Below are positions 44,767-59,700 of a DNA stretch of 64,000 nt, piece after piece. Both the position numbers and the translations under genes were made by a program. The stretch spans positions 372,001 to 436,000 of the forward strand of contig RSEF01000014.1 of NCBI GenBank assembly GCA_003993805.1, written 5' to 3'. The notes below the pieces were generated by a model. The model was not told the origin of the DNA, did not search any database, and was given only the letters and a program-made list of their open reading frames with translations. Each line of letters starts with the position of its first letter. The stretch's first letter is position 1. The DNA comes from Himantopus leucocephalus. Lineage: Eukaryota; Chordata; Aves; Charadriiformes; Recurvirostridae.

Positions 44767-47700
44767 CTGGGAAAGGGAAAACGGAAAATGCAACTAAAAT
44801 TATATACATCCATGTTACCCAAGACGACGACACCATTTTTTTTGTGGGGCTGTAGCTGGGCAAAGACGTGACATCCATCCTTTTTGCAGGGCCTGATATA
44901 AAAGCCCAATCCCAGAGGTTTACAGTTTTCAACTTACACGGAAATAAAGCCCACACAATTGACAAACCCCATTGAAAACATAAATATGCCAATTAGGGGA
45001 TAATTTTGATTACCAAGGACTCCTGAGGATGTGATTGCAGCGAGATGCTTATTCTTTGAGTTAATTAAAATTTAAAGCATTACGCTGAAGGGTATTAGAG
45101 CCTTTAGAAAACCACAACACTATAAAACCAACCCATTGACCAACATAATAGAGCAGAAGAGGAGCATGAAGGGTCATACAGCAGGAAATTTATTCCAGCA
45201 AACTGATTCACACCTGCTACCAGCTGCAAATAGGCTTACTGACAATCCCAGCCATACAATTTTCACAAACAGGAGAGCCATTAATCTGTTATTTAAAGTA
45301 ATTCAAATGCATTACATGATATCTATTCTTTGTCAGTCAATCACCCCTATGAAAGGCATAATTCTGCCTCCACGTGAAATGACAGTAGTCACAGGCCTTG
45401 ACTCCATTAAGATTTAAGTTGAATTCTTCTGTTATTGCTTTTGTACTGGTGTAGATCCTACTAATATGAGAATGAGCTAGCTTCGCATCAACAATTTTTA
45501 CCACTCTGCTACTTAAACTTGTTCGAAGCAGGATTTGATTAATTAGCAGTGTGTTGCCAAGTTGTCTACCTCGGCATTCACACAATTACTACCTCCAGTG
45601 CTAGAGCAAAAATCCAGAATAGATAACGTCCTGACAATAGGGGCAAGGGGACATGCTAGTATCAGCTTAGACATTGATAAGTTATTATTCTCTTAGAGTC
45701 ATATTCAAATTATAATAGAATTATTAAAAATGCAGTTTCTGTTTTTTTCTAAATGTTATGTATATAAAATGCCGTCATGTTTTAGGACTTAACGTCCTCG
45801 TAATTCAGGCTGAAGTTGAATAACATGGTAGAATCAAGCAGCAATAAGCTTGTTTTCTCCTGGCACATTTTGTCTTTCAGAAAGCCGACTACTTAGTTTT
45901 CTAGAAAATTTCTTGCATTTATTTTATTCTTACATGATATGGTAGTGAGTTTGCTCTGTGATTTGAAGTCTACTACTCTACACCATTACACTCTGGTTTT
46001 CTCCCACTTTCCTGAGATACATACAGAGCAAAAGAGCAGGACTTAGTTTTCCACTAGTTAAAAAAATAAAAAAAAAAAACAAACCACAAAAAACAAACAA
46101 ACAACTTAAAGAAAACAATATAAATTATTTATCAAAGGTATCCTTTCCACACAGAATTTCTCCTTTGGGGTTCAGCTAAGAATACAATAGACAGTAGCTG
46201 AACTCCCACAGCACTCCCAGTCCACTTAGGAGAAGATAACTTGCTATATTTCAGATAGCGCACTGGCAGAGCAGAAATACAATACAAGGTTACATGATCA
46301 ATAAAGACAGGCAAGACTTTTACTCAGTGACTTGACATCAGATACCTCTTAGGCCTCTAATAATATCCCATTATATTAATATAGTTCTGTATTATCTTAT
46401 ATAAAAGTTATATGAAGTTCTTACAAGGTTAATATGAAATTTTAAAAATGAAAAAAAATTAAATTCCTGTTACTAGTGATCTTCTTTTCAGCTATACAAA
46501 AAACCAATCAAAACCATTTTCTATAAAATCCATCAAATAGTATTTCCAAAAATACAATATAATCCCAAACATGGGATAGTTTCTTTAGGCTTGCAAGAGA
46601 CATTTTTTCTTTTCTACTGTTATGTATGCTTTCATAGAATCCATAATTCTCTATCACATGAAGTCAGTTTATCTGCACAGGAGAGGGTTAAGGGAATGCT
46701 TATGGGACATTTAAATGACAGTAGCAGAAAAGAGGCAGGAAGATAGAGAAAATCCTACCTCTATTTCTAATTATAAAATTATTGAAAAAAAAATGAAGTG
46801 TCCATTTACAGCTGCAGCTATGCAAGACCTGTATTTTGGCCCATGACAAGGACACAGTGATCTCTGTATACTGAAAATGAAGACAATAACTCTTCATAGC
46901 TAAAAGATACAAGGCAAGTATAGTAGATTCTGTATAGTCTCCCTAGATAAATAAAACAGTGAAAGTATAGTGTAATACATAGCAAAATACAGGGCTCTGA
47001 GATAGAGGCATAGTCAGATAGACTCAAATACTCCAAAGTCCAACATTAAATCCAAGCAGTGAACATGAGCTCCCAGAACAAAGTGATTTTTCAGAAAAGT
47101 GAAAGAAAAGAAAGAGGAACACAGATACATCACCTGCAGTAAAACAGGTAACAGGAACTTAATAAAATACTATCAACGTATTCCAAATATGCTTAATAGA
47201 TGATAATTTAGCATAGCTGTGATAATTTCTCAGAAAGTAGTCTGTATTTTGTAATCAGAGTGCAATTCTACCATGATTAAAAAGCCATGACTCAGCAGCA
47301 AAATCTCCAGGCAAATAATCAAAGGGTCAAGAGTCTCATCCAAACAACTGCTGTGCATCTCCTGCAGACTAGCAATGCATGAAGCACTGAAGGAGTCTTA
47401 ACTTTGACGCAGGAGTCCACTACTACCCAAGTCACTTGGATTGAATCTAACACTTGCTGTAAAGAACAGTGAATATTTGTGTGACCTTCTGGGTTCGAGC
47501 CTTTGCTAGTAGCCACAACTTGCTGAAAAGGAATATAAATTGTGATAGCAAACACAGAACAACACTGTGAGAGACAAAGATAAACCTGCTTCAATTCCGA
47601 TTTAACTTCTGCTCAATTGATATTTATGTATAAAATAGCACTGAATATTTCCATAATGCTGTCCAATTTAAAGTCCATGATATTATAAGATCCAGTCAAA

Positions 47701-50700
47701 ATAAACTGCTTTCAATGCTAGGTGAGAACGTGTTGCACAACAGTGGGAGGACCACACTAAAGCTTTGACCAGAGACATTAGAGGAAACTGTAGTAATGAA
47801 AAATCCCTTCAGTCTAGAATAGTAATGCAAATTGTAAAACTTAAAAAGACCCCATAAAACAAATGGCACTAAGCACAGATTTTGCAACAGACGGGTGAAG
47901 AAATATATCTTCTTTTGTTGGAGAAGTGCCTGGAAAATTGATACCTACCAATCAAAGGTTTTCATCAGATACTGAATACTGCTTCGGCCCACGACAGATG
48001 AATGGAACCTCAATAAAAGAGGAAGGTGAAAAGTGAAGAGAAAGAGTTCTGATGGCAGAACTGTCTCAAATTTTACTTGGGTGCTCCTCCTTGCCCTCAA
48101 AGAGACCCCTCAAGAGGACATCTTCCTTTCCTGTCTCCTTAGAGTACTCACTAGTTGTAGCTTCCACTGCTGTTTGTTCTGGAAACTAATTCTTGATTAA
48201 ACTTGAAATAATTTTCAGAGTACTCATCAATGTCTTTGTATGAAAGATTGTAGTAAGGACTTTGTTGATGGCAGATGTTAATTATTACTACCAAAACAAG
48301 TAGTTTCCTGAAATTTGCTTCAGATAAGGATGAATGTACTGCTTTGATCATGCTTTATTATCAAAAAGCTCTCAATATTCTGTACCTATAGCTGGTTTTC
48401 TTCCCCTTTACATAGAAAAATCTTTACTGCCTGATCTATTTTTGCTGATTGCCATGTGTTTCTGATACTGGCACACTCAGACAGCTAGATGTGGCAGAAA
48501 CAAGTGAAGTATCATGAGAAGACACGATGCTCAGTCAGTTATATAACGAGATAAACTCTACTGCCTAGATCAATACGGTTAACAAAACATCTCAAAAATG
48601 GTCTGAGTCCATAGAAGATGTGTCTGAGAAAAATAATTTGCTGTGGTTTCTTACACTTTATATGACATTTTTTGAGAATAAAAAAAACTTACAAGGTTCA
48701 CATTTTGGATACCGTTGTTAAAGGCAAAACTACCCTGCCCAGATTTCTGAGCCTTTTTCCAAAATCCAACAGCGTGTCCAGAATCCTTCTCCATCCATCT
48801 TTCAAACAAGTAACTATGGAATGTGATTTTATGTCCTTTAAAGTGTAGCTTGAGAAGACAAATGATGAAGTACACTGTTCCTTTATTACAGTGCCATGTA
48901 AAATATGTATGTGTGCTTGTGTTTAATTATTCAGTGTTATCACAATGAGTAAATGTTTATTTCAATATTAGTGTTTAAAAGTTCCAAATTCTGTGAATTA
49001 TAAAACAAGGTTTAATGAAAACATCAGAAAAGAGTTTAAAATACTGACACAATAATATCCTTAGAATGTAAAAGGGCATTATTTGTAAGTGTTCAGTTAT
49101 TACCACAATAAATCAGTGTTAGCTGACAGAGCTATTTATTTTAAAAGCAAATCATCTGAGTTCTTTGGTAAATTTTCATAATATACTTTACTATTAATGT
49201 GATGAAATCCCATTTAAGCTTAGTGTTCTCTTAATTTGCAAGCCCAAGGATAACACATTGCCCTATGCAGTAACTTGTTACTAATGATTTTACTTTATAT
49301 TCTGATTTTAATTTAAATTTTAATTTTTAAAAACCCAAGTTCTTTCAGCTCTAATCACAGAATGGTCAGGGTTGGAAGGGACCTCTGGAGATCATCCAGC
49401 CCAACCCCCCTGCCAGAGCAGGGCCACCTAGAGCAGGTTGCACAGGACAGCGTCTAGGTGGGTTTTGAGTATCTCCAGAGAAGGAGACTCCACCACCTCT
49501 CTGGGCAGCCTGTGCCAGTGCTCTGCCACCCTCCAAGTAAACTAAAACATGTAACAGCTAATTTTATAGACTGAATTATTTTTGATGTCTCCTATTTTTT
49601 TATAGCTACAGTTTCTCTCTCATTTCTGGGAACTGGTTTAGAATGATAAATATTACTGGGAAAATTTCAAAGTTAGTATATATAGCAAGGAAGGACAGTG
49701 CCCTTCAGAAGCTTTGGTGGAAGCACAAGGTATCTGAGCAATCTTGCACTGTTCGGCAAACTGTTATTCAATAACGGTTGCCTTTGCAATGCTCCACTGT
49801 AAGGATGCCTGCAGTGATATTGTCAGTGCCAATTAATGTTAGTGTCAATGCCATCTCTATTTAAAAAAAGAAAAAGGAAAACGAACAAGCAGAAAGCATC
49901 ACAAAAATCTATCAGTCAAGAAGATCATTTCAAGGTATTTCATAATCTTTGACTGCACGGCACATTATAGTAGCCACTCATATATTCATGCTCGTTAAAT
50001 TAGTAAAGAAGAACTTAACAGAGTGTTTTATACTGATTGTTATTTAAACACCTGACGTACAGACAGAGATGTCTCACTGTCCATCACAATGAAATTACTG
50101 CTATACCTGGAGGCTATCTACAAGCTTGAATTTTGATAAAGGCAATCAAAGACATTTCTTTGTCACCAAAGTCACCTAAATTTCAAGTCCGTTTCTTTCC
50201 AAGGCGTGAAGGTGTTAGAGACTTTCAATGAAATATTTGACAAAATCTATTCAGGATTTTCAAAATTATTTATTTTATACCCTAAGCTTAGCATGGCTGT
50301 TACCCTCCAAACTAATACTATAAGCAAATTTTCTTTGTATTTATTTTATGCACCTGGCTTTTCCGCCTTAAATTGGGGATTGCGTTAGTGTTGCATTACT
50401 AGTATGGCTTGCAACATCTGCTTGCCATTTTTGTCCCTTTCCTTGAATAACAGCCTTCTCGCCTCTCCTACGTCTCCTCTCTCAATCTTGATCTCAGTTT
50501 TTATTTTGTTTCTGTATGCTTTTATTCTTTAACAGACCTCACCAATCCTCCTTGTGCATTTCCACACTCACATATCCCTGCATTAAGCAAAATGCTTCAT
50601 CCTTTAGCAACTAGCCAAAGAACAACTAAAAAAAAAAAATTGTTCAGTGTTAATTGTACTTTAGAAAATAAAATTTCTGCAGATTTTCTGTTGTTGAGGA

Positions 50701-53700
50701 AAACAGTGAGATTACATCAGTGTAAATGCCTGTGAAATAATTGTAGTCACTAGGCATAAGGCACAGCAACATCCAAACCCAATGAACCATGGGGGTCTCA
50801 GCAGCTATTTATAGTATCTCCTACTTAAAATTTATGTAAGGATTTTCCCTGGGGCCTTCACAGTCCTACGGTTTTCAACATCAGGGGAAATAATTATAGA
50901 TTACTCTTACCCGATAACCTCTCCAGAAGGACTGAATTACTATGCTTGCTTCTTCTTCTGACAGAAGGAGAGAGAGAGGAATTGGTGGCCTAGGACTTAA
51001 AAAAAAAAATAATAAAAAAATCTTGTAAACAGACAGCCTATAAATGTAAAATACTGTCTTCCCTAATATACTTCATCTGTTTTATAAAAAAGAGAAAGGT
51101 TGTTCAGGAGCTTGAAAGATACAATTTCTTATTGCTCCAAGGATAAAATGTGCAAAGAGTATCATCTCCTTTAAAAATACATTCTGTTATGTATACTACA
51201 ATCATTTCTTTTTTAAGCAATAATATACAAATGGCACATCGAGCGCAGTAATCTTTCTGATTTTTCTACACAGATTTCAAATTCCTACTGTTATGGTAAG
51301 GTTTGAGGTGGCGGTGGGAGAGGGGCAAGAGAAGTGGGCGTGCCATTTGTAAAGCAGAGGAGCCTTTAGTGTCCATGCAACAATGAACAGATTTATGACC
51401 TAAATGTTTATAATAATTATTAAATACACAGCATGTAAAAATATTTTAGTACATTAATTTACATTATGATTTCACTTAAAATGTACTGAAAAAAGTAATG
51501 ATTATCATATCTGCATAAGCATGGATCCATGTTTAGAAATGTCTAAACAAGTTCTGAAATTTTACTTTTGATAGCATATACACATTGTTTGGTGATAAAC
51601 AAAAGTAATACATATGTGAAGTCAACAATTTTCAGCCAAAATATACAGTAATTTGAAAGCATGTTTGGTGATGCTGTTGCTGGCAATTTTAATGGGAAAC
51701 ACTCTAAACTATAATTACAATTCAGCCATCACTAACAAAAACTCAAATCACTATATCAAATCTTGCTTACCAAAAGCCATTTTCCATGGATGTTGATTTA
51801 CTTCTCAAACACCATAATCAGAAAGCATCCATTGGAAAGGACAAAACTCATTTATACATTTTCTTTTATAATAAATGTAATTTAAAGTTAATGAACTAAG
51901 GGCAATAATGTTGCAACTCATGCAAATACCATTTATAAACAGTAGACTTGGCACAGCAGTAGAATGGCTGCTAGGAGCCACTCTCCCTGCATGGGACACG
52001 GTCTGAACACAGCTTTGACTTGGAAGACCACAACACTATGAATTTGGATGCAGCAATCATCTACAGACACACACAACCCCTGCAGGAACAGTGTTTAGAG
52101 TATTTATACTATGAAGACGCATATACTGCAAAGACCATCAATTAACAAGCTATTTATGCAGTCTTAGACTTTCGGGCTAAAACATTACTTCTGCCATTTC
52201 TTTTGCAAATTTATTTTTCAGTATATTACAGCTCAAGCTAGGAGGCTCGACAGCTTACATTTTCCTTTCACTTAATTTCATTCATATTAGTCTCTGCCCT
52301 AGTGAGCTTCCTTTGCTCTCTGACGTCCTTCTCTTAGGGCTTGTCTGAAGGAGCATTTCAACTTAAAGCACAATATTAACTATTATCTAATGCTACACTG
52401 CCTACACCGTTTGAGTCCGTGTACTCTGCTAAATCGGTCTCATCATCATGTCAGCTGCGTTTTGGCCTACTTTTATTTTAAGGTGAAAGAAAACCTTGGT
52501 CTGTTTGGAGGAGTAGAAATAAGACAAAAAAAAGAAGTCTCTCCATTAAGGTAAACAGTTTTAGCACTGTGAACATTAATTAGCATTTGTACTGCTCAAG
52601 GGAAATCGTAAGTGCTGGACAAGCAAGGCTTCCTGAGCTAACTGCTTCTTATAATCAGATTTAAAAATATGAAGTTGGACTGTGAGGGTTTGGCTGATAG
52701 GCTTTCATCCACTGTTCTATTTTTGATCTTTTTGAAAACCAAAACTTCGAGTGGGAAAATCACAGAAAGACCTACATATTTTGCAGCAGTTATATCAAAG
52801 ACATTGAACTTTCTCCAAAGAACAAACTGAGATTTCTCCTAACCTGCAAGGCTGACTCTAGCATTAATTTGCTTTCATTTTCGAATGATAAAAATGTCTA
52901 GTTTGCAATCCAACACTAAATGTGAGAAACCAATATAAAATGAAGCAAGAAACGGGACTTAATTTTCAGCATGACAGTCACTGGCAAATATCAATCATTA
53001 CAGCAGGGCAGCCACAAAGAACAGAAGTCATGCCAGGTTCGGTTTTGTCTAAGAGAATATACGCAATTGGCTTCGGGTCAAATAAAAATAGAATCTGAGC
53101 AGAGGCAATCACCCCTCCGCAGTGAACTAGGAAAAGAGGGAATATGTCATTTGTGGCAGACGACAGCTGTAGGCCTCCAAGAAGATTAAAACTGACAGTA
53201 AAATGTAAACTAACTATATTCTGTTTATTTAGTCTTTGATTATGCACAATCTTAAAAGCACACGCATTAAACATATTGATATCTATTTTGATATATTTAT
53301 CAGATACATTAACATAAGTTGCACCTGTAAAAGTGCATCAGTAAAATGACTTTTCGTTAAGTATTGTATTTTACCAAAGCTGCGTAAAGCAGACACTGAC
53401 CAGAGGAAAGTTAAATTCCAGAAACACGTTTCTTGCTTTCTGAGTAAACTTGTACAGATCCTGATTACGTGAGATACTTACTAATTATATTACATTATGC
53501 AGGTGGAATTTGGCACCCAGAAGATATAAAGCAGACTTACATTAAATAAACGTATGAGGTGGTGTAAGATGTGTATCTCATTTCCTCATGGACAGAAGCT
53601 GGGTTTCTCAATGAACTCTCAAGAACGGGAGGGAAAAGGCCCTCCGTTATCCTGTCACCAAAATAGATAAGCTAACCTATAGGGGTTCATAGTCACACTG

Positions 53701-56700
53701 ATGGACAATGCATACAGTCAATATTTTTACACAGTAATGTCTAGAAACCCCAATTGTCATTAAGTTCCCAATCTGTCCTACAAATAGAAAGTCTGATTCT
53801 TTCCTTGAAAAAGAAATAAAAGAAAAAATTTAATCAAGCAAAATTTTCACTATGTATAATCCAGGATTTTGTAATTGCTCTTTTTATTCAAATCTGTTTC
53901 CTAACAGTAACAGACAACCACCCAATTTAACCACCAGCCTTACAGCCGGCTGCCTGCCGGACCACCGTGCTAGTACAGCGAGCCTCAGTGCCTGGGGCGG
54001 ACGGTGTGCAGGTGACAGTGGAATACCCAGGTGTGGTCAGGGTTCCTCTCTGGTTTTAGAAAGCTCATCTCTAGAAATATTGAAGCAACGCCAAGAACCA
54101 GAGTCAGGCCTTCTGGAAGCCTGTAAGGTTCAACACAACAGCCACTGCCATATTAAACAGCCGCAACCAGTTCACCTTTAATTTGACTGTGATGGTTATT
54201 GTTCTTGAATATTTGTATCATGTATGAACACAGGCAACGACAGAGTCAGTACCAAATTCATAATCTAAAAGACAAAAGAACAGACCAAAGAACAGGGATA
54301 AATACAAGACATGCAAGTAGGTGACCATGGTGATCTGCGTAACTCTTAAAAAAAGGATTCTGAGAAAGTCTTTGGTTTGGAAAGTACTCCAAAAATTCAG
54401 GTGCTGGTCTGAACAACCAAAAAAAATTGTTCTGGAAATTTTTCGAAGTAGTTTTCTTTTGTATTTTCAGTATTTCTTATTCCTGCTCTGAGAATCTAGA
54501 AATGCTAGCAGCACCTGCGTTCATTAAGTCCTTCTTCTTACGTGCCTATCCAGAGTTGCAAAAGTGTGCAACAATGAAAAATAATTGTTTTGATTCAAAA
54601 TAAACATCTCAAAAATCTCTGCTTGTAGATATCATTAAGATCATTTACCCAAAAATCAGACATTCAAGTACTGATTTATCTGACCTGGTATTAAAACCAA
54701 TTAGATAGATTAATCACATACGACACTATCAATGCATGAGTGTCACAGGTTTACAGGGAACTATTCCCACAGACACTTGACCAAAATAGCCTGGAACTTT
54801 TTCACAGGTCAAACCAAGCGTGAACCGAGACCTTTCTTTGTAACATTGTAAGTATTTATCCAACTATTCCACAGTCAAAAAGAAATTACTAACTCCTGGT
54901 TTTCTTTTGCAGTAATCTAAATGCACTAGAATAAGAGAAAAGTATTCGGAGAAAAAAGTCATTACAATATATAAGAAAACATTTTTGTGTGTTATATGGA
55001 GGGTACATTTTTGAAGGACTGTGAATGTGGGAATAACCAGATTTAATCTTCTGAAGAAAGGAAGTGCAAACGATCAGACATTTTGAAGTGTGACTCCTGC
55101 TAACTGTCTGAACTCTTCTTATCGCCTTCTCCAAATAAAAGCTCCTTGATGCTGTCAATAGCTAAATAAAGAATATAAAAATGTACTTTGACCCCTTTTG
55201 CCCCCTCCCTTCTCTGCATCTTCCACTGCTTTGCTGGTCTTTTGAATACACTTTTATTTTTAATATCCTCAAACATAAAGGCTATAGATTGTGAACAAAC
55301 AAAAAATAATTCGAATTTCCTGTTTCATTTCTGTCTCAGCCACAATTCTAATAAAAAACACACAACCCCACACAAAAAAGATGCAAAATATTACAGTGTA
55401 ATAAAACTATGAAGATATACTCAGAATTATTATCAAAGTGTACATAGTCATAATATGCATACAACTGCTAACACATACAAATTATTTATGTACTTATTTG
55501 CCTATTTATAATGATGCAAAAACCTGGTAAAAAAAGGTAGTGTGGAACTAATATGAGGAAGTTGGTCAGTGGGGAGGCAGAGTCATATAACGGCCAGGAG
55601 AATGAGGCAGAACAGGTGAATGGAAACAAGAACGTGAGAGGAATTAGAGGAAGTGCAGCAAGAAGTCTTAGTAGTGAGAACATGCCAAAATAATAAACAA
55701 TCAACTATCTTTTGTCTTAAGTTCTGTCTGAAAAATATTGTAGCTACCTTCCCCTCTAATATGCTCTCTACCTGGGGAGGATCTAACCGTTTCAATGATA
55801 AAACTCAGTCCTCCTTATGTGCTTGCATACTTGCTACGTATTTTGCAAGTCACAATGCGTTGCCTCTGTTTTCTCTTTTGTAGGACCAATATTTATGTAG
55901 TCTGTAAGAGTGCTTGGGGTCCTGGACTGAAGGAAACCAAACACAGATCTCTTCCAAAGTCCACTTACGTCAAGGGGGAAATTTCCATCTATGTTTGTGT
56001 ACTTTAGATCAGACCCCGTATCCTGTAAACATGAAAAACTAACAGCAGCAAAAATAACCTCCAGTTAGGGCTTTAACAGCAACATTAGGAAGATGTCACA
56101 AACCACTAATACGTTTTCAATTTTCTCATTGCCATGTTGACAATCTTTACATAAATTAAGGCAAGTTTCAACACTTGCACCAGGATTTGTAGCCATAAAA
56201 CCTCAACCTTATAAAACACCATTACACGATATAAATATTTTGTACAGAAACTTTGTGCAATTTTTGAACACACAATTGTAGTTTTTTTAAGCCAAAATTT
56301 TCTCCTTCGTTAACTTGAATTCTGCCACATTACTGGAATGGCAATTCTTGACTTGGATCCACATAGAGCAACATCCATACAGACATATTTGTTGGACTTT
56401 TCTGTTATTATAATTAAATATGCTCTTATCATACCCTCTTCAAAAGATGTAAAGCTCAAATTATTAAAGAAAATGAAAGAAAAAACATAATGCAAATCAA
56501 ATATACACTAAACATGGCTGGTTTAGAGACAAACAAGTAAAATATAGCAGTGTGCAGAAAGCAAAGCTTGTAGAACTGGGCACATTATGGAAGGAAAGAA
56601 ATCAATCAGCCATGCAAAATTACCCCTATTGGCCATCTGAGAACTGACAATGAAGTCAACTGTAAAGGCAGCTGAGACCAGGAGACTTCATCTAATTAAA

Positions 56701-59700
56701 ATATTGAGAGGAGGGAGAAAAAAAAAATAAATCAATGTATATATATGTGTATACAGATATTTGGCAAAAAGCCACTACTTCAGATTTAGTAATAATTTAT
56801 AGACATACATATATTTATCTTAGCTATCCACTTCATTAAAGCCAGGATAAATTTATTTTCTCTGTGTCTGCACATTTGTTTTGGTACACACAGACAGATT
56901 AAACCAGGAAATGTGTCCTTCTGAACTGAGTATCAAGTAAATACCTCCCTATAGAAAATAAGAAAATGCAGATAAATTATTGTGAATGAAAGTTTAGTTA
57001 CGAAATACACCTTCAGTTCCTGTAACCCCTGTGAAATACACATACAAAGACTGATCTTCAACAGCCAGGAAAATACTTATGCTTATTCCTAACTGAGATC
57101 CACACACCATTCTCTTTCATTGAATGTAAGGGCTGAAGGTGAACCTGAGCAAACCTGTCATATTATTAAATTCATGTGACAGTAGACTTTTATCATATCA
57201 GTATTTTTCAGACCAGTGGAACTGTTTTTTGTTGTTTTCTTCATATTTCTTTCATTAATACGCTAAAGGAGGTTGGGTAATGATACTCCCATGATACTCA
57301 GAATAAAGACTCTGCCTACCTATGCCAGAAAAGTAAAATTTAAGGGGGATCAGGGCATAAACACAGATCACTCTCTTCCCCTGTCCCCGATTCAGTACCT
57401 GGAGCTTGGTTACTTGTGATTGAGCTTCACTGCTATTCAACCAGAAACACTACTGGAAAATGCTGACAAAAGGCAACTGTGTTGCTCATTAGCACATTCA
57501 CAGGAGTACAAAACATTCAAGGCTCTAATTCTATTTACTTTACTTGGTTATAACAGCAGTCTTGAACGTAGGAATAGGGACATCAGTATATATCTCAGCG
57601 AGTTTCAAAAAACTTTTTTTAGTTTCTTGATAAAACTCCAGTTTCCTGTCCTCTGAACGGTACAGCTGTCCTTTAAGACAACAGAAATGTTTTGTGTTCT
57701 CCTGGAGGTGAAATGTAGATTACCTGTCAGTGCTGCGGCTGCTCCTTATATTGCTTTTGAAATCTGCTTCAGGAATCAAGGATTCCCAAGGGATATAATA
57801 TTTTGACAGTGCTACTGGTAATATATAAGGTAACTATACTCAGGCTTTTATTTCCTGATGTCATAGCAATTACTATAAATACTAAAGCTGGAAACAAATT
57901 CAAATTTTACAAGCTACTTCACCTACAGTAACCAGCTTTTGAAGGTACAATGTTTGCATTTAAAATTCTGGAAACCGATGCAGCATTTGGGTCTCCTTAT
58001 AAAGGAAAAGTAGGCTGCAAGATCTCATTTAGAAACACATCATACAGAGAGAGAGGCTCATAAGACTGTGGCCTTGACTATTCTTAAAAAAAACCTGAGC
58101 TTCAAAGAAAAAACTGGAGGTACTGGATGAGAGCCAAAGAAGTCATACTCAGGTATGGAATATATTTAAAAAAGCTGGATCTCTGATAGAACAAAAATTT
58201 ATCCCTCTGGGTTTTTTTGGTTTTGGCTTTTTTTTTTTTAAGCATGAAGACTGCTTTGCACTGATAAACCCTATTTTAACACAGCATAGAAATGTATTCC
58301 TATTTAACAGACCTTTCAGAATGCTTTCCAAATTTAGACAAGCAACTGAAAAAACAACACAAGAGTTTACCCATTAAATTTGCAGCAACTTCTTTTTCTT
58401 TATTATACCACCTAAACAATTGGGATAAGGATGTTTCCCATCAAAATTTCACCAGCACTTTTTAGCATATTGCCTCTTGCATATTCAAAAATGGAAATGA
58501 CAATAAAAAGCATAGAATCAATTACATTTTAAACGTGATATCTGGAAGGATATGATAATAAACTCTTTATGACGTATCCAGAAGGACATAATAATACATT
58601 CTCTCATTTTCATTCTTATTTAATATTGCAATATTTCACTTTGCTCTAATACTGCTTACTTCATAAGCAATATTTGTTAAGAAATCTGTCATTTTAAGAT
58701 AAGCTCACAAAAAGTTGGGTTTTAATAATAATTTTAATAATTATTATTTTTAAAGGCCTACTTGCTTAGAGGATTTAAGATCAAGTGTGTATCAGTTTAA
58801 GTAGGACTTTGACACTCCAGTGTCCTTGTGGAGCTGTCACTACATTATTTAGGAGCACAAGTACTAACAGAAGCTATGAGTCATTCAGGCTGTGATTCCA
58901 CAGTGTATTTCTCTTGTTGGCAAAGCTGACTTAAGCGGTTCCTGCCACCACCTCTATATCTTACCAGCTCATTTGTTTTCTTCACCTTGCCCCGAGCCCT
59001 TCATTATAATCCTTCGTTTCTGCCAGTACAAAGGTTTGCCAGGCTCACAGGTGAACCAGGTTGGAGAAATTATCTATATTTTAAATAGGTATACAAAGCC
59101 TCCTCACACATTTTGGTAGAGAGATTTCTAACTCAGAGTACGTGCCTGATCAGGATAACCAAGCATCCTACCAGACAGGGTGATATTAGGTTGCCCACAA
59201 TCAGGCTGGAATGAAGAAGAGGAGAGAGCAGGGAATGGTTTATGTCAGCTTTACTTCCAAGAGAAACATTTGTAAAACTGTGATCTTAAATATTTCTTAT
59301 GTACAAATATCCATCCTCACAATTCAGTGGTATCAAAACTGCCCTACTAAATGATGGCTCTTCAGTACGCTTACGAAATGAGTACGACAACCTCACTGCA
59401 GTTCATAATCAGTTTCCAAACTACAAAATTCACTGCCTTAAACAGGAATGTTGTTGTCAAGACCTAGCGATCTACAGAAGAAAACTGTTAGAAGTGTCCC
59501 ACCAGTGGTAGGTTTGAACAACAGTGACTGGAAAGTATGATGCAGTAGCAGGTACCTGGAGATATCAGCGGTGAGATAAAAACGGTCACTCTCCAAAGAT
59601 GTCCATCTTTTACTGAAGAAACTTCCTACAGAACTCTGACCACATGACTACTTCTCTGACAGTCGAAGTTGACTGTTCACACCACAATCACCAGCTTGTC

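Noticed and set aside
53852..54181. Plus-strand open frame of 109 codons in a GC-richer patch
   Set aside because: It has no recognisable domain, lies inside an IQCK intron on the opposite strand, and has low-complexity composition. The length is explained by the local GC content.
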